Assembly: GCA_963920575.1 (NCBI GenBank)
Contig: OY986968.1
Location: 24,062,129-24,126,128 of the forward strand
Length of the DNA stretch: 64,000 bases
Source of the DNA: Narthecium ossifragum
Lineage: Eukaryota; Streptophyta; Magnoliopsida; Dioscoreales; Nartheciaceae
Reading direction: 5' to 3'
In this document: one piece after another, positions 22,321 to 32,724 of the stretch
How the letters are laid out: each line of letters begins with the position of its first letter
Position numbering within the stretch: the first letter of the stretch is position 1
Translations under genes and position numbers: made by a program
Notes under the pieces: model-generated
Databases searched by the model: none
What the model saw: the letters and a program-made list of their open reading frames with translations, nothing else
Told to the model about the DNA's origin: nothing

Positions 22321-25300
22321 ATGCCGGGGTGTCAGAATGGAGGGAGGTCGATGTCGGCCAAGGCGACAACCATCCACGGCTGTGCGCAATTCGGTGACCT
22401 CGTCGGACTCCAGAAGAGGCTCCAGGAGAACCCTTCTCTCCTGAACGCCAGGAACGACATCGTAAGTCTCGCGAGATTTCTCAGCGTTGTCCACCCTTTG
22501 TAAAGAACTCTTCTTTCTTGGTTTTTCGACGCCAATGTTGGTTTTTCTTTGGTTGTTGCTGATGATCTTGGTGGGTTTTCTCCATTTACGAAGAATTGGG
22601 TAATTTTGGTTCTTCGTGTTCGTATGGATTTCTACGGATTAGAGCCGTTTTCTTGCTTAGATTTTTAACTCGATATATTTCAACCAGCTCTGTTGCTTTC
22701 TTGATGGAATTATGAGTTTATATCAAGGGGGTATCTCTGGTTCTTTTCGGACCTGGAGATCTCTATTGAGTAATTTTTATTTGTGTTTGCTTTTAAATTT
22801 GGTTTCTTTTTTCCATTTCTTAGGCTTTTAGTTGATCTCTCTATTTGGGTGTCTCTTGATTTCATCTAACATTTCCAGTTTTTTTGAGCTGTGTTTGATA
22901 CATGTCTCTGTCATTGCCGTGTCCATCCAAATTTGCCATGTCCTGTTTTTTATATTCTGCAAACGTGTATGCGTTAGCGATTGTAATACTTCCGAATGAA
23001 GACGATCTTGGATGGCTGTGATTTTGCTAGTGCTTGGATCAATAAGGTTTCTGAATAGGTTCATCTGCGCTCATTGTTATATATGACTTGCTATGAATAC
23101 AGCGCATTTTTAAAGCCTCTCATTACATGGTTACTCAATTTGGAAAAATTCAATGTGTTCTGATTCGTAGTTGTGGTTTGATGAGATTTTTCCGACACTG
23201 TTTCTTGTGCTACGTGTTGGATGGCATAGATCTGATAGACAAACATTTGTACACTGTTTCTTGTGCTACGTGTTGGAGGGCATAGATCTGATAGACAAAC
23301 ATTTGTTTGTGCTTCGCCGCAGATGTTGCAAACTCCACTTCATCTGGCAGCAGGGTATGATAATATTGGAATCGTCAAGGTGCTGCTTGAGTGGAAGGGT
23401 CCAGAGAAGGTTGAGTTGGAGGCAAGGAATATGGTAGGTCAGAAACATTGCCACATGGCTTCTATGCTTCTCTTAGTTCTATATTGACAAAGAAGGACAT
23501 CTTGTGATTATATTTTAGTTCATTAGCCTTATTTTAATTGGCACCAATCCCTCAATACTGGTCTGCATCACATGCAGTATGGTGAGACGCCTTTGCACAT
23601 GGCATCAAAAAATGGTTGCAGCAAATCTTCCAAAGTGCTCCTTGATTCTGGTGCTTCTCTAGAGGCCAGAGCCAATGTAGGTTTTATTCTTTTTACATGC
23701 AAATTGTTTGATAGTATGAGATGTCATTGTCTCATAGCTTTTGGATTTTGGTATAGTGCACAGTGCTGGTGTTGAGATATTCTGAGTCGGTGAACTTACA
23801 ATTTTGTATGTGATGTAGAATGGAATGACCCCACTGCACCTGGCTGTGTGGAATGCACAGCTTGAAGAAGACTGCTCTACTGTGAGAACATTGCTAGAGC
23901 ACAATGCTGACTGTAGTATCAAAGACGATGTATGTTTTAGTAGCAAAGGATGTTTGCATAACTTTTAATTGTTGAAATAAATCAGTCAGAGCTCTGTACA
24001 AAGATTACTTTTCCTTGTTTTGTAGGAGGGCAAGACCCCACTAAATCATCTTGAACAAGGCGGTAAAAGCGGGAAGTTGCGGGATCTGTTAAATCAACAC
24101 ATTGAATTGCAAAGGAAACGGAAAGCTACTGAAACTTGTGGCGAGGCAAAATCAAAAATGGCAGAATTTGAAGTGGCTTTATCTAACATTGTGGGATTGC
24201 ATGAATTAAAAATGCAATTGTGCAGATGGGCCAGGGGATTGTTTTTTGATGAGAAGCGAAGGGCCTTGGGTTTGAGGATCAATGCAAGAAAGGCTCCGCA
24301 TATGGCTTTTCTTGGCAACCCTGGAACCGGTACTTTGTTGCATTTATCAGATAAACATGTAATTTGTTTTTTTTTCTATAAGTTGCATCTGTTATGTATG
24401 GCATTTCATTAGAAACAGTAGTTCGAACATAGCTCTCACTGAAGTTGATTTAACTCTTTACCCTCATGCTTAGGTTTTGTTGTCCAATAACCCTCTTGCT
24501 AGTGCAAACTCTGTTTTTTCTATTTGTCTGACAAGTGGGAAGGTCAAAATTAATGACATAAGATGCATTTGGACTGCCATTTGTTGGTAGATTTAATCAG
24601 AATGTGATATTGACATTTGAGAAAGAAAAGGGATGAGTAATTCATGGAAGTCATTTCTGTAGTGCCTTGGCAAATAAAGGTCCTTTTCCTACTAAACCTT
24701 CAGCAGAACAATTAGTGGTGGTATATTTTATTCATCCATGGATGACACTCATTTAATCTCTGATATTGATTTCTTATACATCTAAGTTTATGGTGCAACC
24801 CTCTGATCTTGTTCGGATCATAGCAGAAAGAATAGGTAACCTTCTTAATGGAAAGGAAGACTAATTTCACTATCTCCTTGTTGAGCTAAATACCACAACA
24901 CTTCAGCTAGATTTGCTGTTTGAATTGTGCTGTAGTTCATTTGCTAATCTCCATCTTCTTTTTGGTCATCAATGAACTAATATTAGAATGTGGTACATAT
25001 CAATAGGTAAAACAATGGTAGCTCGAGTCCTTGGCAAACTTCTCCATATGGTGGGAATTCTACCTACTGACAAGGTGACGGAAGTGCAACGGACTGACCT
25101 TGTTGGAGAATTTGTTGGGCATACTGGGCCAAAGACAAGACGAAAGGCAAGTAAATTTTGCTCCAGTAATAGGGGTTTGAAAACTGCCTAAATTTATTGA
25201 TCTAGAAGAGTTTTCTATTTTTAAATCTTCTTCAAAGGACCTTGTTGTACTTATCAGGGATCTTCTCAAAATTTACTTATTTGTCCTAATCTCTAGCAAA

Positions 25301-26016
25301 CTCTTAGGCATCGCGAAGCTTCATATATGTTTTTCTCGAGTCTATTGGACACCTTTGTCGATTTCTCGTCTTTTCCATTGGCACTAGTACAGTGTGGCGA
25401 AGAGAAATAGTCAAGAGGAGTGGTTGATCAAAACATGCTAATGTAATTCTAAACTCCTTTGCAGATCAAAGAGGCAGAAGGAGGTATTCTTTTCGTGGAT
25501 GAAGCCTACAGGTTGATACCAATGCAAAAATCAGATGACAAGGACTATGGCATCGAGGCATTAGAAGAGATTATGTCGGTGATGGACAGTGGTAAGGTCG
25601 TTGTCATATTCGCTGGTTACAGTGAACCAATGAAGCGTTTGATAGCATCCAATGAAGGTTTCTGTAGGAGAGTAACAAAGTTTTTCCACTTCGGCAACTT
25701 CACTACAGTAGAACTTGCAGAAATTTTGCATTTAAAGATGAATGATCAAGAGGAAAGTAGTTTTTTGTATGGGTTCAAGCTGCATCCATCTTGTACTGTG
25801 GAGGCTGTAGCAGACTTGATTGGCAAAGAGACCTCGGAACAACAGAGGAGGCTGTTGAATGGTGGTCTGATCGATCCATTGCTTGCCAGCGCGCGAGAGA
25901 ATGTGGATCTCCGTCTTGATTTTGAATGCGCCGATGCAGATAGTCTGATTACAATCACCATGGAAGATTTGGAAGTTGGCCTTAGGTTGCTTCCCAGTGA
26001 GAGGGTTACCCAGTAG
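22321..26016 (+). CDS. Ankyrin-repeat AAA ATPase (CbxX/CfqX-like), At3g24530 type
   Basis: Seven exons give 485 codons: 22321-22461, 23323-23433, 23578-23676, 23819-23929, 24026-24329, 25007-25146, 25465-26016. Residues 15-165 are ankyrin repeats (TPLHLAAGYDNIGIVKVLLE, YGETPLHMASKNG, NGMTPLHLAVWNA). The C-terminal half is one AAA domain with Walker A GNPGTGKT split across the exon 5/6 junction, Walker B GGILFVDEAYRL, and a sensor-like region VVVIFAGYSEPMKRL. Length matches my memory of the Arabidopsis homologue (about 480 aa). The bacterial/plastid relatives of this AAA type remodel Rubisco; the ankyrin form's substrate is not established, so no function is assigned. Start chosen as the first ATG with the family N-terminus (CAQFGDLVGLQKRL). 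Intron 6 is GC-AG. Confidence 0.93.
23195..23306. repeat. 56-bp tandem duplication at the end of intron 1
   Basis: 23195-23250 and 23251-23306 differ by one base (GGATGGC/GGAGGGC). The second copy ends 16 bp before the exon 2 acceptor of the ankyrin-AAA gene, so it duplicates the branch-point/polypyrimidine region. Confidence 0.95.
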
Positions 26017-28961
26017 TCTAGCAGGTTTGTTCTCAGTAGTCTTCAGAGATCTGGTTTGAAGAAAATCAGTACCTGCACTGAGAAGTTTTAATATACCCAC
26101 ATTCCTTTTGAACTATTCTATTCTATTCTATTCATTGCAGGAATAAGAACCTTTTTTCTATTACCTAGATGAATAGCAATTTTTTGATAATCTTGTGTTC
26201 CAATTACCAAATACCAAATAGTCAGAAATTCTTATATACATGTACTTCTTATGTTGATTCTCTCCTTAATGTAGATATACTTGGTGCTTACATGGATTTT
26301 CTTCTTCTTTTTTTCTGTTAAAATTAATTCCTGTATGGAGGTTGGTGGTCGGAAATGGATGTGAAAATTACCGAGCAGTTGGAGCTGTATCAATTTCAGA
26401 CGAATTTCCAGACCATGTCTCTCACGGACATCAATAATATATTTTAATGCAGATGTATGCAACTGATAAGTAAATGGATTTGGGGGAGTTCCTTGCAATG
26501 ACTCTGGTTAGTCCGGTTCTCTTTTTCACTCATATTATCCTTCGTTTGCAATCATGTTTCCCAGTGTTGGTATCCTTAAACATGCCAAAGATGATGAAAA
26601 ATGTTGAGATTAATTTTAACAATCGGATCAATTTAATGTGACAGTACATTATGTTTTTGTTTTCGTCTTACGGTCGTCAGTAGTCTTGTTTTGCAAAAAG
26701 AAATAAAATGACTCGATTTCGAAAATTACAACAATGTAATTGATGCGGTAAAAATCACAGATAAAATAAATTTGATATGCAAATTTCTCTTTCTATAATG
26801 GTATGGAGCAAGCCATCGGGCTAAGCCTGTTCCAAGAGACAAACGCTAAGCCCGAGGTGACCAAGTCTCCTTGCCTCGTGGGCCGGCCGGAGTCTGTGGC
26901 TCATTATCCACGGGCCGGGTTGTGCACGGCCCAAACACTTATCAAGTCTGTACCTGTCTAGCCCTGATGCTGCTCGTGCTCGAAATACTTTGAATAGGTG
27001 GACCCAAATCAACCCGAGGACCAGACCTATGCCTGAGCTTACTTTTTTTTTTTTTTTTGATGAGTTGAATGCCTGAGCTTACTTGAATCTACAAAAGAAT
27101 GAACGAAAATAGGGATAAAAACTTTTCAGGAATAAATATATTTGTTGCCTAGGCTGAAGTATTAATAAATAAATAAATAAATAAATATGAAGAATATATG
27201 CTGCCTAGATTGATTTTTGTCACAGTTAAGCTTGTAATTAAATAGCTGTCAGGAATAGATATGAGAAGAACAAGTTCTTCATTTATCTATAAGCAAGATA
27301 TATTGCCATATTAATTCAAACCAAACTCAGGACAAAAGATTAATGCTGCTTTTTTTGATTGGATAATGCTTCTGGCTAGCCAAATTATAGCACTGCTTTT
27401 GCCAGGACAATACATTTGAGGAACTGTTGCAGATAAATGGAAACAAGTATCAGAGATCTCACTTCATTAGCATTTAAAATGAGGTTACAGCAGGCTTCCA
27501 TTAATAGTACAGTACTTCTTTGGTGCTCATTTCCCATTGATGATGATTATCCCTGTAAACATATACAAATAAATGCAGATAGTAACTTTTTCAAAAGTTA
27601 CAGAAGGTAGCAAGAAGCTGAAGATGATTACTTCTTACAAGTTAGAGGTGTTAACTATGAAAGGGTACAGGTTATATATCTTGGTCTTCTTCTGAATGAG
27701 CTATGCGATACTTCCGCTGTATCTTGGCTCGAGTCTTACAAGACTGCGTGTAGCATTCTCGAGGTCTTGCCTGAAGATTGAACATATCTATGCCTACTGC
27801 CCAGCTGCTAGATCTTTCTATTTCTGAATGTAGCACGTCTCGTGTCCACCATCATAGCTTCATTTTGGTTAGCAGAGGATGCAGACAAGGAGCTGTTGCT
27901 TGATGTCAGTGTTCTCTGCAAGATGCATCTTGAAAAAATAGCAAATGTTCTGGTTTTAAAGTTGAAACTTGATTAGCTCCGGACTTTAGCCTGTAGGTTG
28001 AGGTTGGATACAGGTGCTAACTATGCCTTTGAGTAGAAATGAGAAACACCCTGAGAAGATTAGAGAATATCAAGAATTTCAGACTCTGTTTCTGTGCGGG
28101 CAAGCCTGGAAGTTGAAGCTTTCTTCCTTAAAAAGAATCTGGCATTTGAAGATGAACTGAAACAACTAAATTTGGTGCGTTGATCTCATCCAAAGGAACA
28201 ACCAACCCCCCTATCAGGCATTTGGCAGAGAGCAAAACTGCTGAACAAGCCTCCGCTATGAATCTGTGATACAACTTGCCTGGTGATGTCGAATCCTTTT
28301 TCTCTGTGACATATATCACTTATCAAGTACTTCACAGAACTGGTAACCAAGTTCAGATAACTAAATATGAGAAGATAAGGCACAAAATACCTAAAGGTAG
28401 AGCTTCAAGCTATTTGGTAACACAAAGTTTTCATGAATGAAATGGGACTGATAGATTTCCTTCCATAGGACCAAATACATGGATGCTAACTGTGAATGTT
28501 GTGTATCTATAGCAAAGCATCAGCTCATAAAAGTGTAAAATCTGGTTCACCCCTTACTTCAATCTACTATTTAATTCATTAAATTTCTCTTCAGTCTGTC
28601 TCGTGTAAAGATAATCAGGAAATGAGAATAAAAAATGGCATAAGGCTACGTGGCAAGGATTGCCTCAACTAGATTACAGTAACCAATAGCAAACTCTTGA
28701 TCAATAAAGAATTACTTTAGGTATCAATGGCTTGAGAATTACCCCCAAAAAAAAGTCGACAAAGAACATTTAAGAAACATAGAATGTATTTTCAACTTTT
28801 GTTGCTATTCAAGTAGCATAGTTGGGCATCTAGAATGGAGGTGTGTGCAATGGGTAATTAAGTAGTTCATAGAAAATTTTCTCTGTGGATGAGATTGGTT
28901 AGTCTAATTATCTCATTCACTTGCTAAAATCATATGATAAGAAGTACACTCTCTCTCTCTC
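26017..28961. other. Intergenic region between ankyrin-AAA and PPR genes, with a possible spliced 3' tail of the PPR gene
   Basis: No confident gene. 26800-27000 is a GC-rich repeat fragment (CGGGCCGG-type). 27140-27190 holds (AATA)n. On the minus strand a short frame at about 27845-27660 (TRDVLHSEIERSSS ... CKTRAKIQRKYRIAHSEEDQDI, stop) and frames at 28383-28128 look gene-like but match no family I know. They may be 3'UTR exons of the PPR transcript. Confidence 0.35.
27044..27068 (-). mobile_element. Minimal LINE insertion: about 25 bp with 15-bp target duplication
   Basis: ATGCCTGAGCTTACT occurs at 27029-27043 and 27069-27083. Between the copies lies only a T-run and GATGAGTTGA. On the minus strand this reads TCAACTCATC plus an A-tail, the same CTCATC-A(n) ending as LINEs A and B. 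It is a LINE copy truncated to its last 10 bases. Confidence 0.75.
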
Positions 28962-31624
28962 TCACACACACTCTTTTTCCCCTTTTGACCCAATACCAAA
29001 GAAGTATCTTACCAGATTTCTTACTGAACTGACTGCAGGTTCCTCATCAATTTTGCCAATTGCTTCAAGTATAGATGAATATGTAATGAGGTCGTATTCA
29101 AATCCCTTTGAATTCATCTCTTTCATAAGCTTAGCTGCTTCCTCAAACATTCCAGCACGACTAAGAGCACCAAGTACGGTATTGTATGAGACAGCATCTG
29201 GCTTAATCTCAGATTGCGTCATGTTTGAAAGCATCTCCATTGCTCGGTTGGGGCCACCAACCTTAGCTAGGCCATATAAAATGATGTTGTAAGAGTTTGT
29301 ATCTGGAACACAGCCCTCCTCTTGCATTGTTCGAAGCAAGGTATAAGCTTCATCCATCATGCCAGCTCTCACCATTCCAGACATTACAGCGTTGTAAGCA
29401 TAGACATCTGGTATGCAACCAAGTCTCTTCATTTCCTCGAAAAGGTCTATAGCGTCATTAAGACGCCCACTTTTACCAAAATGTTTGATCATGACAGCAT
29501 ATACTCGAGAACTGGAAGAACCACAGTTCTCTTTCAATTCCTGAAATAACTCACTGGCAACATCATAACGTTTTGCTTTTCCAAGAGCGTCAATAAGGCT
29601 ACAATAGGCAGATGGGCAAGGAGGAAAACCCTTTTCATCCATCTCCTCGAGAAGCATCAATGCTTTCTCTATTTTATTAGTCTTGCAAAATCCATCAATC
29701 AGAATGGAGTAAGTGAAGTCACTGGGAACAATTCCTCTTTGCTTCATCTTCTCATACCATGAAGAAGCCTCAGATGCGCGTGATTTTGATTCAAAAAGTG
29801 CTTTAATAACAGTATTATATGTAACCACATTCGGCACGCATTTAGAAGAATCCATCTGCTCGAACAGCTTAAGAACATCATCCAAACACCCAGCCTTACT
29901 TAAGATATTCATGAGATTGTTCATAAGCACTGTGTCTGCTTCACAACCCTCTCTTTGCATTTCAAGAAAGATATGATAAGCATCTTCAACCCTTCCAGCT
30001 TTACCAAGACCCTTTATCAACTCTGTGTAAGTGAAGACATTCGGGGCACAGCATTTATCCCTCATCTCACGGAACAAACTCAGAGCCTTATCAACCCTTC
30101 CTGATTGAAAAAACAAGCCCATCAAAGTGGTATATATCTTTGCATTAGGTTGCAACCTATTCTCCTTCATCTCCTCAAACAACCTAACGGCTGGCTCTTC
30201 CCGGCCTAGTTTGCAGAATGTCGTGATAAGCGCATTGTAGGTAACGGTATCTGGAAAACAGTTACCATCGTTGCACATCTCAGTGTAAAGCTCGTGCACC
30301 TTCTCGTGATGGCCCTCCTGCATCAGCATGATAATCATGCTGTTATAAGTTTGCGCAGTGGGTTTGCACCTGCGACCCTTTATTTGATAAAAGATTGAGC
30401 ATGCCTTATTCACCATCTTTGCCTTCCCAAGAATCCTAATAATGTCAGTTAATTCTAAGGGGGTGATGATACAAGTGCTTCTAACCATGTCTTGAATGGT
30501 CTTCCACATCTCTCCCACCATTGCAGCTTCATCCAGACAATGTATCAAGGCCATGTAAGTGGTTGCATCATGCTCAAAGTTCTTCCTTTTTCCAGCCCAT
30601 CTGAAAAACTGGATCTTTGTCCAGATCTCAACATCGGTCTTCAGAACCTCCCGAACCAGCCGGTAATCGACCTTCAACATCAACACTTCGAGAGCCTTTT
30701 CTGCATCTGGGCCCCATTTAAATATTTTGAGTATTCTCAGAAACCTCTCATCCAGTACACGGCCCGAGGAAGGTTTGTTTCTTGATATTCTTTGAGCCAA
30801 TGGGAGGGCCAAAGCGCCATCTTTAAGATTCGGAATTTTGAACATTTGAACGATTTCATTCTCTACACAATTGGTTATAACTTTATCACACACAAAGGAT
30901 CAAAAACTGATATTTAGATAGTGTCAAACAATCTATAGAAAACCAATATAAACTCGTGAGATTATATTGCATCCTATAGGTTCAGTATGGTATAACTTCC
31001 AGCCGTTCATAATGAAAAAATCTCATGAATGAGGATTGTGCATTAAGAACTACTCCTTGGGACAATTGATGCAGTCTTTATGCTTCGCTACAATCTGAGA
31101 TATTTTCAAGAAGCGTCATCTGCTCCAATTTTTCCAAAATATAGGTAACAAAAGGCTAACCATTCAAATTCTGACGCCAAGAAGAGAAAAATAACCACCT
31201 CAGTGGCCGTATTTTCACTTGACAGGAGACCAAGCAAGCAAAATCCATACAACAAAAGGGATCTTTTGACACGAGTAGGCAAGAAACCTCATATTTGGAG
31301 AAAATTCCTCGTTTAAATCACAATCCCCGTACATTTGCATGAAATAGACCAAGGGGAATATTTCCGATAACGAAGAACCATCTTTTGACATATAATGCCC
31401 GAGAAGCCTCTAAACTTGGACAAAAAACCTCATTTGAGATCACAGCAAGCGCAACTGAACACTAAAGGTGATCGATTAACAAAAACAGGTCAAGAATGTC
31501 CACGTTTATGGCATTTAAAGGAGAACATAGTAAGCCTGTCACCTGTTTGCTTTAATCTCCGGCTGAGATGAGATGAGTGCGATATGGCTCGCCTCAGGAC
31601 GAGACTGCTCGCGCTCGAGGGCAT
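28962..31624 (-). CDS. P-class pentatricopeptide repeat protein, At3g16010 type
   Basis: Two coding exons: 31624-31543 and 30862-28962. Exon 1 (ATG at 31622-31624) encodes an Arg/Ser-rich start MPSSASSLVLRRAISHSSHL..., typical of a mitochondrial presequence, and ends CAAACAG|GTGA. The acceptor TTGTGTAG continues in phase as ENEIVQMFKIPNLKDG. About 14 PPR motifs follow (VTYNALITTFCKLGREEPAV, FTYTELIKGLGKAGRVEDAY, YAYNAVMSGMVRAGMMDEAY). There are no E/DYW domains. P-class PPRs bind organellar RNA. About 660 codons against about 640 in the Arabidopsis homologue as I remember it. The C-terminus may differ: CTG|GTAAGAT near 29010 is a good donor, which would replace the last 15 or so residues through splicing. 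The first exon is shared with the PAI gene. Confidence 0.9.
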
Positions 31625-31790
31625 CTCCAGCCTAGACGAAGTAGATGCCAATTTTAGATAGATTGGAGTGATCGGAGAAGAAGATAGGATTTTGGCTACC
31701 GTCCTATGGCTTTCGCTTGCGGCTTTACCGTATTAAAATGGCGCCCCCGTTTGATTGAGGGACGTGGAATGGACGGTCATATATATACAT
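31255..31790 (-). repeat. Promoter/first-exon/intron segment duplicated between PPR and PAI genes (copy 1)
   Basis: On the minus strand this segment and 56030-55455 share in order: CATTCCACG...CCTCAAT(C)AAACG, GCGCCAT, GCCATAGG, AATCCTATC(T/C)TCTTCTCCGAT, an ATGCCC start, GAGCC(A/G)TATCG, CTCATCTC, AGCAAACAG|GTGA. About 180 bp into the intron they share GTTTTTTGTC and GTCAAAAGATG. Same orientation relative to each gene. No terminal repeats or target duplications were seen. Confidence 0.8.
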
Positions 31791-31945
31791 GGTTAAACTT
31801 CATATTTGGTGGCCATAAAATATGTGAATTATTAATTTAATACATGAGTTTTGTTATTTATAAATTTGATATATCAAATATCTTAACTTATCAATATAAT
31901 ATCTATTGTTAAGTTACCGTTCTCCTTAATCGACGGTATTCCGTT

Positions 31946-31961
31946 CACGTGATATCACGTG
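31946..31961. promoter_or_regulatory. Palindromic double G-box CACGTGATATCACGTG
   Basis: A perfect 16-bp palindrome with two CACGTG cores, about 320 bp upstream of the PPR start codon. G-boxes bind bZIP and bHLH factors in plants; function here is inferred. AT-rich sequence around it may be of transposon origin. Confidence 0.5.
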
Positions 31962-32724
31962 ACGGTTTTGTTAGATTCATGCATCACAAATGCGGTTTTC
32001 CAATGAGCTTCATCTCTCGTGTGACCACCCTTTTGCTGGTAAGATCCTCTTTCACGGTGAGCCCATTCACTCCTTTCTTGGTCCACACATCAGAGCCATA
32101 GGACTAGGTGGTGTGGCCAACGCGGAAATCAAACAAATCATGCCAGTACGATACGGGGAACTTCTTGAGCGAAAGGTCGTGGCGGACATATATTAACCCC
32201 GTCCATCATTAATCCTCTCCGTCCCGAGCTCCTCGCCTTCGAAAACAACAAAATATTTGAGGGATATATATATATATATCCAAAATTGAAGCCACTAAAC
32301 CCGTCACTGAGATCGAGTTTGGTGTGACGCACCCTGATGCAATCAATCATGGACAGCATGAGTAAAAGTATCATGAGAAAAGAACATCAGGTAATGGATG
32401 CATGCGAATCATTTAAATTAAAGAGAACACAGATATGGCTCCCAAAAATTATTGATACAATATGGATAAAGGCTTTAACTGCCTGACTATGCCGCCAAAA
32501 AATGCAACCTTCATCTACAATTGTTCTTGATGCGGATTCTACACAAGTTCATTTTAATGCCGTTGCTTGTAGTAAGGTACAAGTAAACAGATCTTCCCCT
32601 CCCATAAATAATAAAGAACATTGCTCGCTGTCCCATACAAGCATTCATTCATGCTCCACCCTTTAAACGAGACTAGGAATTATTGAGCCAAAGGGCAATG
32701 AATAGGCCAGCAGTACATACAAAA
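31962..32724. other. Intergenic, with an unrecognised 68-codon frame
   Basis: A plus-strand frame 31990-32196 (contains DHPFAGKILFHGEPIHSF and GLGGVANAEIKQ) has protein-like composition but belongs to no family I can name. It could be a fragment of a gene or transposon. The rest is AT-rich, with the probable 3'UTR of AP-4 beta from about 32560 on the minus strand. Confidence 0.3.

Noticed and set aside
28900..28975. CT/CA microsatellite at the PPR 3' end as a regulatory signal
   Set aside because: Simple sequence with nothing to support a function.
30863..30893. Extension of the PPR frame upstream to 30893 as the N-terminus
   Set aside because: It begins with TTG, lies in intron 1, and the acceptor at 30863-30864 joins in phase to a better leader exon.
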